Positions 54,841 through 63,091 of a DNA stretch of 64,000 bases are shown here, piece by piece. Within the stretch, counting starts at the first letter, position 1. Every line of letters begins with the position of its first letter. The notes under the pieces were generated by a model. The model had not been told where the DNA came from. It worked only from the letters and a program-made list of their open reading frames with translations, and made no database searches. Where the stretch lies: the NCBI RefSeq assembly GCF_002028425.1, contig NZ_CP020042.1, positions 248,001 to 312,000 on the forward strand. Reading direction: 5' to 3'. Made by a program: the position numbers and the translations under genes. Source of the DNA: Streptomyces katrae (GTDB lineage: Bacteria; Actinomycetota; Actinomycetes; Streptomycetales; Streptomycetaceae).

Positions 54841-56355
54841 TCAGACGGCGCCGAGCAGCACCTCGGCCGCGGCGATGCCGCAGACGCGGGTGGCTCCGTG
54901 CGTGTTCAGCTGCACGGCCGCCGGGGCGGCGTCGGACGGGACGCCCATCTCGACCACCACCGCGTCGGGGCGGCTGCGCACCAGGCCGTCCAGGGCCCGC
55001 TCCATCCAGGCGTGCCTGGCCGCGTCGCGCACGACGACGACCAGGGCGCGTCCCACGGCGGGGGCCAGCGCCGCCCGGTCGAGGGCGTCGTGGTGTGCCA
55101 GGTCGGATTCCCCGAGGCGTACGGAGGTGGTGTCCGGGCGCAGTGCGCGCAGCGGGTCGGCCACGCCCCAGGGGGTGCCGCCGTCGATGGCGAGGTGGGT
55201 CGTGGGGGCCAGCTCCACGACGTGGGGGGCGCCCGCCAGCGGCAGGGTGGTGCGGGCGTCCGGCCGGTGGTGGACCCGGACGGCGCGCCGGGCCGCGGCC
55301 AGGCCCGTGTCACGGCCGTCCGCGCCGTGCTCCGGTCCGCTCTGCGGGAGCCGGCTGGACCAGCGGGCGAACTCGGCGACGCGGGCCGAGGCTTCGGCCA
55401 GCCGCTCCTGCGGGAGGGTGCCGTCCTGCACGGCGCGGGCGAGGGCTTCCGCGAGTGCGACGGTGGTGGACTCGTCGGCGCTCTCGCCTCCGACGCACAC
55501 GGCGTCCGCGCCGGCGGCGACGGCCCTGACGGTCGCGCCGGTGATCCCGTAGAGCTCGGACACGGCTCCCATCTCGATGGCGTCGGTGATCACCAGGCCG
55601 GTGAAGGCGAGTTCCTCGCGCAGGAGCCCGCCGACGATCCTGGGGCTGAGGGTGGCCGGGAGCGTGTCGTCGTACGCCGGGATGAGGATGTGGGCGGTCA
55701 TCACGCTGCGCACGCCCGCTTCGACGGCCGCCCGGAACGGGGGCAGGGCGACGCGGGCGATCGTCTCGGCGTCGGCGTCGATGCGGGGCAGGCCGTGGTG
55801 GGAGTCGACGGTGGTGTCGCCGTGGCCGGGGAAGTGTTTGGCGCAGGCGGCGACGCCCGCGGACTGCAGGCCCTGGATCCAGGCGGCGGTGTGGCGGGCC
55901 ACGGTCTCGGTGCGGGCGCCGAAGGAGCGGACGCCGATGACCGGGTTGAGCGGGTTGGAGTTCACGTCGGCGCTCGGGGCGTAGTTCAGGGAGACGCCGG
56001 CCGCGCGCAGTTCGCGTCCGAGCTCGTGGGCGACCTGGAAGGTGAGGTCGGGGTCGTCGACGGTGCCCAGGGCGAGGTTGCCGGGCCGGGAGGAGCCGGT
56101 GTGCCGCTCCAGGCGGGTGACGTCGCCGGCCTCTTCGTCGACGGCGATGACGAGGTCCGGGTTCTCGGCGCGCAACTGGGCGGTGAGCGTGGCGAGTTGT
56201 TCCGGTGTCTGGATGTTGCGCCCGAACAGGACGACGGAGGTCAGGCCGTCGGCGATCCTGCGGAGCACCCAGTCGGGCGCGGTGGTGCCCACGAAGCCCG
56301 GCTGGAGCACGGAGTTGGCGAGGCGGGTGAGTTCGCGGTGGCGCTGGTCGGGCAT
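54841..56355 (-). CDS. GH3 beta-N-acetylhexosaminidase-type
   Basis: A 504-residue GH3 protein of the NagZ type. Motif KHFPGHGDT (173-181) with DSHHGLP just after, and the Asp in TDAIEMGA (Asp258) as nucleophile. The C-terminal 170 residues are extra to the short NagZ and resemble the GH3 second domain. No signal peptide: ATG at 56355 gives PDQRHRELTRLANSVL. Cytosolic. Its role in this gene set may be to trim a sugar, but this is inference. Confidence 0.85.
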   Translation of the reverse strand: MPDQRHRELTRLANSVLQPGFVGTTAPDWVLRRIADGLTSVVLFGRNIQTPEQLATLTAQLRAENPDLVIAVDEEAGDVTRLERHTGSSRPGNLALGTVDDPDLTFQVAHELGRELRAAGVSLNYAPSADVNSNPLNPVIGVRSFGARTETVARHTAAWIQGLQSAGVAACAKHFPGHGDTTVDSHHGLPRIDADAETIARVALPPFRAAVEAGVRSVMTAHILIPAYDDTLPATLSPRIVGGLLREELAFTGLVITDAIEMGAVSELYGITGATVRAVAAGADAVCVGGESADESTTVALAEALARAVQDGTLPQERLAEASARVAEFARWSSRLPQSGPEHGADGRDTGLAAARRAVRVHHRPDARTTLPLAGAPHVVELAPTTHLAIDGGTPWGVADPLRALRPDTTSVRLGESDLAHHDALDRAALAPAVGRALVVVVRDAARHAWMERALDGLVRSRPDAVVVEMGVPSDAAPAAVQLNTHGATRVCGIAAAEVLLGAV

Positions 56356-56483
56356 GGGGGTCCTTGGGAAGGAGGGGGTGCGAAGGGGGTGGTGCGGGCC
56401 GTGTGGGCGGTGGGTGGGTGGCGGGCGGTGCGGGCCCGAGGGCCGGGCGCGCACGCGCCGCCGTACGGGTCTGCCGGGCCGTG

Positions 56484-57800
56484 CTACGGGTGGGTGCTCT
56501 GCGGGGTGGTGTTCCCTGCCGGCGGCGCGGCGGCGTTGAGGCGTTCTTCCAGCACGGTGTCGGCCCGGTGGCCGGCGGCGCGGGGCGAGCGGCCCGTCAG
56601 GACGTCGGTGAGCAGGGTCTTGAGCGGGTTGGGTGCGGCCTCGACGGTGGGCCAGCGGGGGTCGACCGGGGTGGTGTGCCCGTTGGCCGCGGCCTGTGCC
56701 TGGACCCGGACGCCGGGGTCGTCGATGGCCTGGGCGAGGGCGAGCCGGTTGGGGAGGACCCCGTTCGCGGTGGCCAGGCGCTGCTGGAAGGCGGGGCCGG
56801 TCAGCAGGGCGACCCAGTCGGCCGCGAGGGCGGGCTGCCGGGCGCGCCCGGCGACGGCCAGGTGCGATCCGCCGAGGAAGACGCTGCCGGGGCGGTCCGC
56901 GGAGGTGCCGGGGACGGGGAACATGCCGAGTTTGCCGCGCAGTTCGGGGTTGATGCGTTCGGCGTCGGCGACCTCCCAGGGCAGGCCGATCATCTGGGCG
57001 ACCTGGCCCTTGGCCAGCACCTCGTACTGGAAGGGGTGTGCTTCGTCCTGGTCCTTGGGGGCCTGGGAGAAGGACTGGAGCGCGCGGTAGTACTCCAGGG
57101 CCTCGGCGGCGGGGCGCGTGCTCAGGCCGCCGCGCCAGCGGGCGCCGTCGTACTGCGCGATGCGCCCGCCGCGGTCGTGGAGGAATCCGGAGAGCACGTA
57201 CCAGTTCTGGCCCGGGAGGTAGACGGGCTGGAACCCGGGCTCCGCGCGGTGGGCCCGGGAGAGGGCCCGCGTGGTGCGCAGCCATTCCCTCTGGTCGCGC
57301 GGCGGGGTGAGTCCCGCTTCCTCGAAGAGGTCCTTGCGGTAGATCACCACGCGTGAGGCGGCGTACAGCGGCACGCCGTACTGGCGGCCCTGCCAGTTCC
57401 CCGACTCGCGCAGGGAGGGGATCCATTCCTGGGCGCCGAGCGGGCCGGACTGGTCGGAGAGGTCCTTCAGCAGTCCCCTGGCGGCGAAGTACGGGGTCGT
57501 GGTGGTCCCGGTCTCCACGACGTCCGGTGCCTCGTCGGAGTTCAGGGCCGCTTCCAGCCGTTCGTCGATCCCCGGCCATCCCTGCATCCGCACGTTCACG
57601 GTGACGCCGGGGTGGGTCTGCTCGAACTCGACGGTGAGCCGCTCCAGTTCGGGCTGGGGGACGGAGCCCCACATCAGCCAGACGGTGAGTTCGCGGGCCG
57701 GTCCGGCCGGGGTGGCCGCGGCGTTCGCCGCCGTCGCCGGGGTCAGGAGCAGGAGGAGGCCGGCGAGGAGGGCCGCGGCGTGTCGCAGACGTCGTGGCAT
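56484..57800 (-). CDS. Extracellular solute-binding protein, family 1
   Basis: A 438-residue exported binding protein. The signal is RRLRHAAALLAGLLLLLTPA to about residue 30, without a clear lipobox. The mature protein has ELTVWLMWGSVPQPELERL, DVVETGTTTTPYFAARGLLK, and a C-terminal TVLEERLNAA, as in sugar-binding components of ABC importers. No permease or ATPase gene lies adjacent, so it is either a free receptor or serves a transporter elsewhere. GAGAGGAAC precedes the ATG. Confidence 0.85.
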   Translation of the reverse strand: MPRRLRHAAALLAGLLLLLTPATAANAAATPAGPARELTVWLMWGSVPQPELERLTVEFEQTHPGVTVNVRMQGWPGIDERLEAALNSDEAPDVVETGTTTTPYFAARGLLKDLSDQSGPLGAQEWIPSLRESGNWQGRQYGVPLYAASRVVIYRKDLFEEAGLTPPRDQREWLRTTRALSRAHRAEPGFQPVYLPGQNWYVLSGFLHDRGGRIAQYDGARWRGGLSTRPAAEALEYYRALQSFSQAPKDQDEAHPFQYEVLAKGQVAQMIGLPWEVADAERINPELRGKLGMFPVPGTSADRPGSVFLGGSHLAVAGRARQPALAADWVALLTGPAFQQRLATANGVLPNRLALAQAIDDPGVRVQAQAAANGHTTPVDPRWPTVEAAPNPLKTLLTDVLTGRSPRAAGHRADTVLEERLNAAAPPAGNTTPQSTHP

Positions 57801-57940
57801 GTCGTTCCTCTCGTGGGTTCGGGCGGTCGGGGTGCGGTGCGGCCTCGGAGCCAGTGGTGTGCCGGGTCCCGCCGGCCTGCGGGTGGCGAGGCCGGCGGGT
57901 GGCGCGGACGGGGCGTGCTCCGTGGCGGTGGGGCGGGGCG

Positions 57941-59620
57941 TCAGGGGGAGACGGGGTAGACGTGGCCGTCGTACGAGCCGGCGAGGAAGCGGCCCGTCCC
58001 GGGGTCGTGGGTGAGGGAGGAGATGCCGGCGGTGGTCACCCGGGTGGTGGCCCAGGTGCCGCGGGTCACGTCGTAGACGGCGACCAGGCCGTGGTAGGAG
58101 CCGGTGGCGACGAACCGCCCGTCGGGGGTCGCGGCGACGGACTTGATCGAGTGGTCGTGCGGGGTGGTGACGACGGTGGGTTCGAAGCCGCGCCACAGCC
58201 GCAGCTTGTAGTCGCGGCTGACGCTGGCGAAGTCTCCGTCGGGGAGGGCCGCGCAGCCGTTGGCGATACGGTCGTGGGCGCCGTCGAGGTGGTGGAGTTC
58301 GGTGAGGGTGGCCACCGAGAACCAGGTGGCGCTGCCGTCGGCGCAGACGGAGAAGATCCGGTCGCCCGACACGGCGATGCCCTTGACGGCGTTGCCGTGG
58401 AGCCGCAGGGTCGTCTCGTGCCGGAAGGTGCCGTCGGCGGCCACGGAGAAGACGATGCCCTCGCCGGTGTAGGAGCCGACGATCACGTGCGGGACGCCGT
58501 CGCGTGTGAAGGCGGCGCCGCAGTTGAGCGGCGAGCGGTGCTGGTGGAGCACCTCGCCGGTCAGGGCGTCGAAGACCGTGCCCATCTGGCCGCCGGTGAC
58601 GACGCGGCCGCCGACGGGGGTGAGGAAGTTGCACAGGCTGCCGGTCTCGCTGTGCGGGGTGCCGTCGGCCCACAGCACTCCGGCGTCGCCGATGGTCAGG
58701 GTGCGGCCCGTGTCGTCCACGAGCACCGCGTTCACGCACGGGGTGCCTTCGATGCCTTCGAGGTTCCACTCCTCGGCCGCGATGCGGTAGGTGGCGTAGG
58801 AGGAGCCGAAGGTGGCGAAGGCCAGGGTGTCGCTGTCGAGGAAGGCGCAGGAGCGCGGCCAGACCTGCGGCGGCAGGGAGGAGGTGGCCACGGGGGCGAG
58901 CGGGCCGGAGGTGTCCCACACGCGCAGGGTGCGGTCGTAGCTGAGGCTGACCAGCAGTTCCCGGTCGGCGTTGTAGACGAGCCGCTTGATGCCCGCCTCG
59001 TGGGCCGGGTGGGTGACGGTCGTGCCGTCGGCGATGACGATGATCTCGCCCTCGTCGTTGCCGGCGTAGATGGCGCCGGAGCGGGTGATGGCGACCGTGT
59101 CGGTCTCCACGCCGTCGAGGTCGATCTCGGCGAGCATGCCGCCGGTCTCCAGGGACCACCGCTTGATGGTGCCGTCGTCGCTGGAGGAGACCAGCTCGTC
59201 GGTGCCGGTGACCCACTCCACGGAGATCACGTCCGCCGTGTGGCCGGTGAAGGTGGCCTGGAGCGCGCCGGTGAAGTCGAACACGCGCACGTGGTGGTCG
59301 CGTGAGGCGGTGGCGATGAGCTGCTTGACGGGGTGGAAGACGGACATCTCGACGTCGTCCTTGTGGTCGGCGAGCACGGCGGCCAGCCGGAGCTCGGGGA
59401 CCGTCCACAGGCGGGCCGAGTAGTCGCTGGAGGAGCTGACCAGGTGGCGGCCGTCGGGGCTGAACGCCGTCTGGTTGGTGAGGTGGTCGTGGGTGGCCCG
59501 GGCGAGTGCCTGCTTGCGGGCGGCGTCCCAGAGGATCAGCTGGTTGTCGTAGCCGGCGGTGGCCACGTACCGGGTGCCGTGGGCGGCGACGCCGCTGATC
59601 GGGCCGTGGTGACGGATCAC
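57941..59620 (-). CDS. WD40-repeat protein, toxoflavin-locus-like
   Basis: A 559-residue protein made of about 12 WD40-type blades from start to end: ATAGYDNQLILWDAARKQAL, SSSSDYSARLWTVPELRL, ATASRDHHVRVFDFTG, and SSDDGTIKRWSLETGG. No signal, kinase or other domain. GTG at 59620 with GAGGGAGAC upstream. It lies between the MFS and binding-protein genes and close to ribA. A WD-repeat protein beside a GTP cyclohydrolase II gene recalls the toxoflavin locus of Burkholderia, as I remember it; the role is unknown. Confidence 0.85.
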   Translation of the reverse strand: MIRHHGPISGVAAHGTRYVATAGYDNQLILWDAARKQALARATHDHLTNQTAFSPDGRHLVSSSSDYSARLWTVPELRLAAVLADHKDDVEMSVFHPVKQLIATASRDHHVRVFDFTGALQATFTGHTADVISVEWVTGTDELVSSSDDGTIKRWSLETGGMLAEIDLDGVETDTVAITRSGAIYAGNDEGEIIVIADGTTVTHPAHEAGIKRLVYNADRELLVSLSYDRTLRVWDTSGPLAPVATSSLPPQVWPRSCAFLDSDTLAFATFGSSYATYRIAAEEWNLEGIEGTPCVNAVLVDDTGRTLTIGDAGVLWADGTPHSETGSLCNFLTPVGGRVVTGGQMGTVFDALTGEVLHQHRSPLNCGAAFTRDGVPHVIVGSYTGEGIVFSVAADGTFRHETTLRLHGNAVKGIAVSGDRIFSVCADGSATWFSVATLTELHHLDGAHDRIANGCAALPDGDFASVSRDYKLRLWRGFEPTVVTTPHDHSIKSVAATPDGRFVATGSYHGLVAVYDVTRGTWATTRVTTAGISSLTHDPGTGRFLAGSYDGHVYPVSP

Positions 59621-59714
59621 GTGAGTGTCTCCCTCGGGATGTCGTGCGAAATGGCGGACATGGATGCGTGGATGTGTGGGGGCCGGTGCGGGTGGTCCGG
59701 GAGGGCGTCGGCCG

Positions 59715-61091
59715 TCAGGCGTCGGCGGACCGTGCGCGCGGGCTGCCGAGCCGGTGGGGTGCCAGGCCGCCGGTGAACCGGTAGCCGAGGCCGCCCAGGG
59801 CCACGAGACAGGCGAGCACCACCCACAGGAGCGCCGCCTGCCGTTCGACGAGCGCCCCGACGAGTGCGGGCCCGGTCGTCGCGGACACCGTCCAGGTGAG
59901 GTTGAACAGCGACAGGAAGCGGCCGCGGGCCCCTGCCGGGGCGAGGGTCGCGGAGAGCGCCACGACGGCCGGGGTGGCGGTCATCTGCCCGGTGGTGAAC
60001 GCGAGCACGGCGCCCAGCACGAGGGCGATCGAGACCGCTCCGGCGGTGAGCGGGAGCAGGGCGAGCAGTCCCACGGCGGCCAGGATCAGCACCGCCGCCC
60101 AGGAGATCACCCGGCTGCGTGCGATGGTGGCGAGCCGGGCCGTCAGGGTGGACTGCGCGGCGACGATGAGGAGCGCGTTGACGGTGAGGGCGGTCGACGG
60201 CAGCCAGGCCGGCAGGTCCCGCACCTTGACGAGGTAGACCGGCAGGATCAGGGTCGGGATCAGCCAGCCGAAGGCGAGCGCGGTCTGGGAGGCGAGGACG
60301 CAGAGCAGGATCCGGTCGGCGAAGACGGCCCGCCAGCCGGACCGGCCCGCTGCCGGCCCCGGTCCCGCCGCCTGTGCCTGCGCCCGGTCCGCCGCCGGTT
60401 CCGGCGCGCTCGTGTCGTCCGGTCGCTCGGGCCCGGCCGGCGCCGCGGGGTGCACGGGGTGTACGGGGCGTACGGGGCGTACGGGCTTCCAGAACAGCAG
60501 GGCGGTGACCACGCTGGTGGAGGCGTTGAGGACGACGATCAGCGCCGCGGCGCCGGACCAGCCGCCGGCCAGCAGCAGTCCGCCGACGACCCCGCCGACG
60601 GCCACGCTGGCGTTCTTGCCCGCCGCCGTGAACGCGTACCACCGGTCGAGTTCGGCGCCCTCGGCCAGGTCGGCGACGAAGGCCGGCCAGGCGGCCCAGT
60701 ACATGCGGTCCGCGCCCAGCACCACGAGCATGCTCGCCACCAGGGCGGGGAGCGAGTCGACCAGGAGGTAGCAGAGGTACCCCGTGGCGGCGAGCAGGTT
60801 GTTGGAGATCAGGGACACGCGGGGGCCCCACCGGTCGACGGCCATGCCCGCGATCGGGGTCAGCGGTATCGACAGCAGCGTCGCCACGCTGGTCCCCAGC
60901 CCCACCTGGGCCACCGTCAGGTCGGTGGTCATCAGGAAGAACAGGAAGGACAGCGGGGTGAACATGCCCGCGCCGAAGGTGTCCAGCGCCGTGGCGGCCA
61001 CGATCCTGCCCTGGCCCGACAGGTCCGGAACCCCCAGGGCGCGGCGCCACCTCGCGGGGGCGGCCGGCGCCGGCGGTGTCGGCCGGTTCAC
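59715..61091 (-). CDS. MFS transporter next to ribA
   Basis: A 458-residue permease with 12 helices, FGAGMFTPLSFLFFLMTTDL in helix 1 and a long Pro/Ala/Val-rich cytosolic loop after helix 6 (containing the 9-nt tandem repeat at 60451-60486). The GTG at 61091 overlaps the ribA stop by 4 nt (GTGA). It probably exports the cluster's product. Confidence 0.87.
   Translation of the reverse strand: MNRPTPPAPAAPARWRRALGVPDLSGQGRIVAATALDTFGAGMFTPLSFLFFLMTTDLTVAQVGLGTSVATLLSIPLTPIAGMAVDRWGPRVSLISNNLLAATGYLCYLLVDSLPALVASMLVVLGADRMYWAAWPAFVADLAEGAELDRWYAFTAAGKNASVAVGGVVGGLLLAGGWSGAAALIVVLNASTSVVTALLFWKPVRPVRPVHPVHPAAPAGPERPDDTSAPEPAADRAQAQAAGPGPAAGRSGWRAVFADRILLCVLASQTALAFGWLIPTLILPVYLVKVRDLPAWLPSTALTVNALLIVAAQSTLTARLATIARSRVISWAAVLILAAVGLLALLPLTAGAVSIALVLGAVLAFTTGQMTATPAVVALSATLAPAGARGRFLSLFNLTWTVSATTGPALVGALVERQAALLWVVLACLVALGGLGYRFTGGLAPHRLGSPRARSADA
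60451..60486. repeat. Four 9-nt repeats within the MFS gene
   Basis: Four near-identical 9-nt units (such as CGTACGGGG) at 60451-60486 encode a Pro-Val-Arg/His tract in the long middle loop of the MFS protein. Unit length keeps the frame, so copy number could vary without harm. Confidence 0.7.
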
Positions 61092-61744
61092 GCCGGTGCC
61101 ACCCCGGTCAGGGCGATGCGGTGGCCGGCGTGCACGACCTTGGCCTCGATGTACCGCCGGTTGCCGGCGCCGAGGAACACCCCGGTGCTCACCGAGTCGT
61201 GCACCTCGATGCCCGAGGCGGCCAACTGTGCCGCCTTGTCGGGGTTGTTGGTGAGCAGGCGGATGCCGTCGACGCCCAGCGCCCGGAGCATCTGCGCCGC
61301 GACCCGGTAGTCCCGCTCGTCGTCCGCGAAGCTCAGCCGGCGGTTCGCCTCGAAGGTGTCGAGCCCCTGGTCCTGGAGCACGTACGCGTCCAGCTTGTTG
61401 TAGAGGCCTATGCCGCGTCCCTCCTGGCGGAGGTACAGCAGGACGCCGCCTTCGGCCAACCGGTCGGTGGCCTCGCGGAGTTGGGGCCCGCAGTCGCAGC
61501 GGGCGGAACCGAAGACGTCACCGGTGAGGCACTCCGAGTGCAGGCGCACCAGGGGTACGGGGGCGATCTCCTCGCCGAAGACGAGGGCCAGGTGTTCGCG
61601 GCCGTCGATCAGTCCGGAGAAGGTGACCATGCGGGCGGTCAGCGTGCGTCCGCCCGCCTCGATGGGAACGGGGACCTCCGCGCGGATCTCGCAGAGGGGG
61701 ACTTCGAATTCAGGGCTCTCGTCTACGGGAAAGGCCGTGGCCAT
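61088..61744 (-). CDS. ribA: GTP cyclohydrolase II
   Basis: A 218-residue GTP cyclohydrolase II, which opens the GTP imidazole ring to the diaminopyrimidine. Zinc ligands Cys72, Cys83, Cys85 (CLTGDVFGSARCDCG), substrate motif RQEGR (106-110) with the preceding Tyr104, and TNNPDK. It is a stand-alone RibA, not a RibBA fusion, without other riboflavin genes and without a visible FMN riboswitch. Its stop overlaps the MFS start, linking it to the cluster as a probable entry enzyme. Confidence 0.93.
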   Translation of the reverse strand: MATAFPVDESPEFEVPLCEIRAEVPVPIEAGGRTLTARMVTFSGLIDGREHLALVFGEEIAPVPLVRLHSECLTGDVFGSARCDCGPQLREATDRLAEGGVLLYLRQEGRGIGLYNKLDAYVLQDQGLDTFEANRRLSFADDERDYRVAAQMLRALGVDGIRLLTNNPDKAAQLAASGIEVHDSVSTGVFLGAGNRRYIEAKVVHAGHRIALTGVAPA

Positions 61745-61897
61745 CGGTATTCAACACCCTTCGTGCGTTCGTGCTGTGTGGTTCCGTGGGGGTGTGCGGC
61801 GACGGGCGGGGCCGCGTCCGGGCAGGGGGATGCCGCCGGGCGGCGCGGTCCGGGGCCGCAGCAGGATGCCGCGCTGGGCGCGGGTCGCGCGGTGGGA

Positions 61898-63091
61898 TCA
61901 GGTGGACAGGGCGAGTTGGGGGTCGCGCCAGATGTGCCGGGCGGCGGGCAGCCCGGCCAGCCGCTCGCTCGGGAAGGCGGGTAGCGGCCCGTGAACGCGC
62001 CGGTCGTCGCGTCCGGCGGCGAAGGCCTCTTCGGCGAGGCCGGTGAGGCGGGCCACCCGCTGTTCGATCCACAGCCGGTGGCCGGGGTCCCCGGCCGAGC
62101 CGCCGAGGATCCAGCTGCGCAGGGCGACACGGATCAGGGCGGAGGACGGCGGCCGTTCGGTGGGCGGGGTGTGCAGGCCGAGCAGGTGGCCGCCGTGCCA
62201 GATCTCCTCGCACAGCCACAGCAGTTCGTCCGGTACGCGCAGGCCCGCCAGGCCGGCCCGGGCGCGCTCCCACCGTCGCCCGGCGCGCTCCGCGGCGGGT
62301 GTGCCGCGCAGGTACGCCTCCCGCGACAGGAACAGCGGCTCGCCGTCCGCGCCGCCGGGGGCGGTGAGGATCACGTGGGCGTGGCCGTGCGGGCGGTGGA
62401 CGAGCACCGGCGGGGGCTGCGGCAGGGTGCCGGCGGGGCCCGGCCGTGCGACCGCCGGGGCCTCGACGTCGTCGGCGAAACAGGCCGAATGCCGGGGCCC
62501 GTAGCGGTCGTTGCCGACGATGCTGGCCGTTCCGGTGTGTTCCACCAGGTGCGGGACCGAGATCAGCACCCTGCGGCGGCGCGCGGCCAGCTCGCGGGCC
62601 AGCACCACGTCGTCGGGTTCCGCCGGGGCGCCCTGCCGGGGCACCGCCGACAGCAGTGCCGTCACATCGCTGCGGGGCAGCAGCAGCGCCAGGGTGGGGA
62701 CCCACTCCCCCGGCACGGCGGGCACCCAGGAGGCGCCCTGGAGGGCGGCGGCGCGGGTCGCGGCGCCGTTCCACGAGTTCCAGTTTGCGTAGAAGGCGAG
62801 CGGTGTGTCCGGGTGCTCCCGGACGGCCGTCTCCACGCGCCGCAGGAAGTCCCGGCACAGCTCGACGTCGTCCTGGAGCACGAGGTGGTGGGTGGCTCCG
62901 GGGCGGATCCGGGACCAGGCCTCCCGGGCCGTGCGCAAGGTGGTGGGCGGCCCGTCCGGCTCGGGGTCGACGGCGGTCACGGCCTGCCAGGGCCGCAGGG
63001 CGCCGGCCAGCCGGGCCGCCTCCTCCAGGCGCCGGGGATGGGCCATGACGGCCGCGCTGATCACGGGTGCGCGCCCGGTGGCGGGGCTCAA
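61898..63091 (-). CDS. Glycosyltransferase-like protein
   Basis: A 397-residue protein with a GT-A-like N-terminal half: ISAAVMAHPRRLEEAARLAG, then HHLVLQDDVELCRDFLRR with Asp74-Asp75 as metal-binding acids, and RRRVLISVPHLVEHTG. The C-terminal half (from about 250) is a separate helical domain. I chose the TTG at 63091: GAAGAGG lies 7-8 nt upstream and it overlaps the stop of the upstream gene (TTGA); a GTG at 63064 has no ribosome site. Donor and acceptor unknown. Confidence 0.75.
   Translation of the reverse strand: MSPATGRAPVISAAVMAHPRRLEEAARLAGALRPWQAVTAVDPEPDGPPTTLRTAREAWSRIRPGATHHLVLQDDVELCRDFLRRVETAVREHPDTPLAFYANWNSWNGAATRAAALQGASWVPAVPGEWVPTLALLLPRSDVTALLSAVPRQGAPAEPDDVVLARELAARRRRVLISVPHLVEHTGTASIVGNDRYGPRHSACFADDVEAPAVARPGPAGTLPQPPPVLVHRPHGHAHVILTAPGGADGEPLFLSREAYLRGTPAAERAGRRWERARAGLAGLRVPDELLWLCEEIWHGGHLLGLHTPPTERPPSSALIRVALRSWILGGSAGDPGHRLWIEQRVARLTGLAEEAFAAGRDDRRVHGPLPAFPSERLAGLPAARHIWRDPQLALST

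Noticed and set aside
54841..57800. A complete sugar ABC importer with GH3 enzyme
   Set aside because: Only the binding protein and the hydrolase are present; no permease or ATPase gene is adjacent.
61745..61897. FMN riboswitch before ribA
   Set aside because: The 153-nt space is too short and shows no conserved RFN-like blocks.
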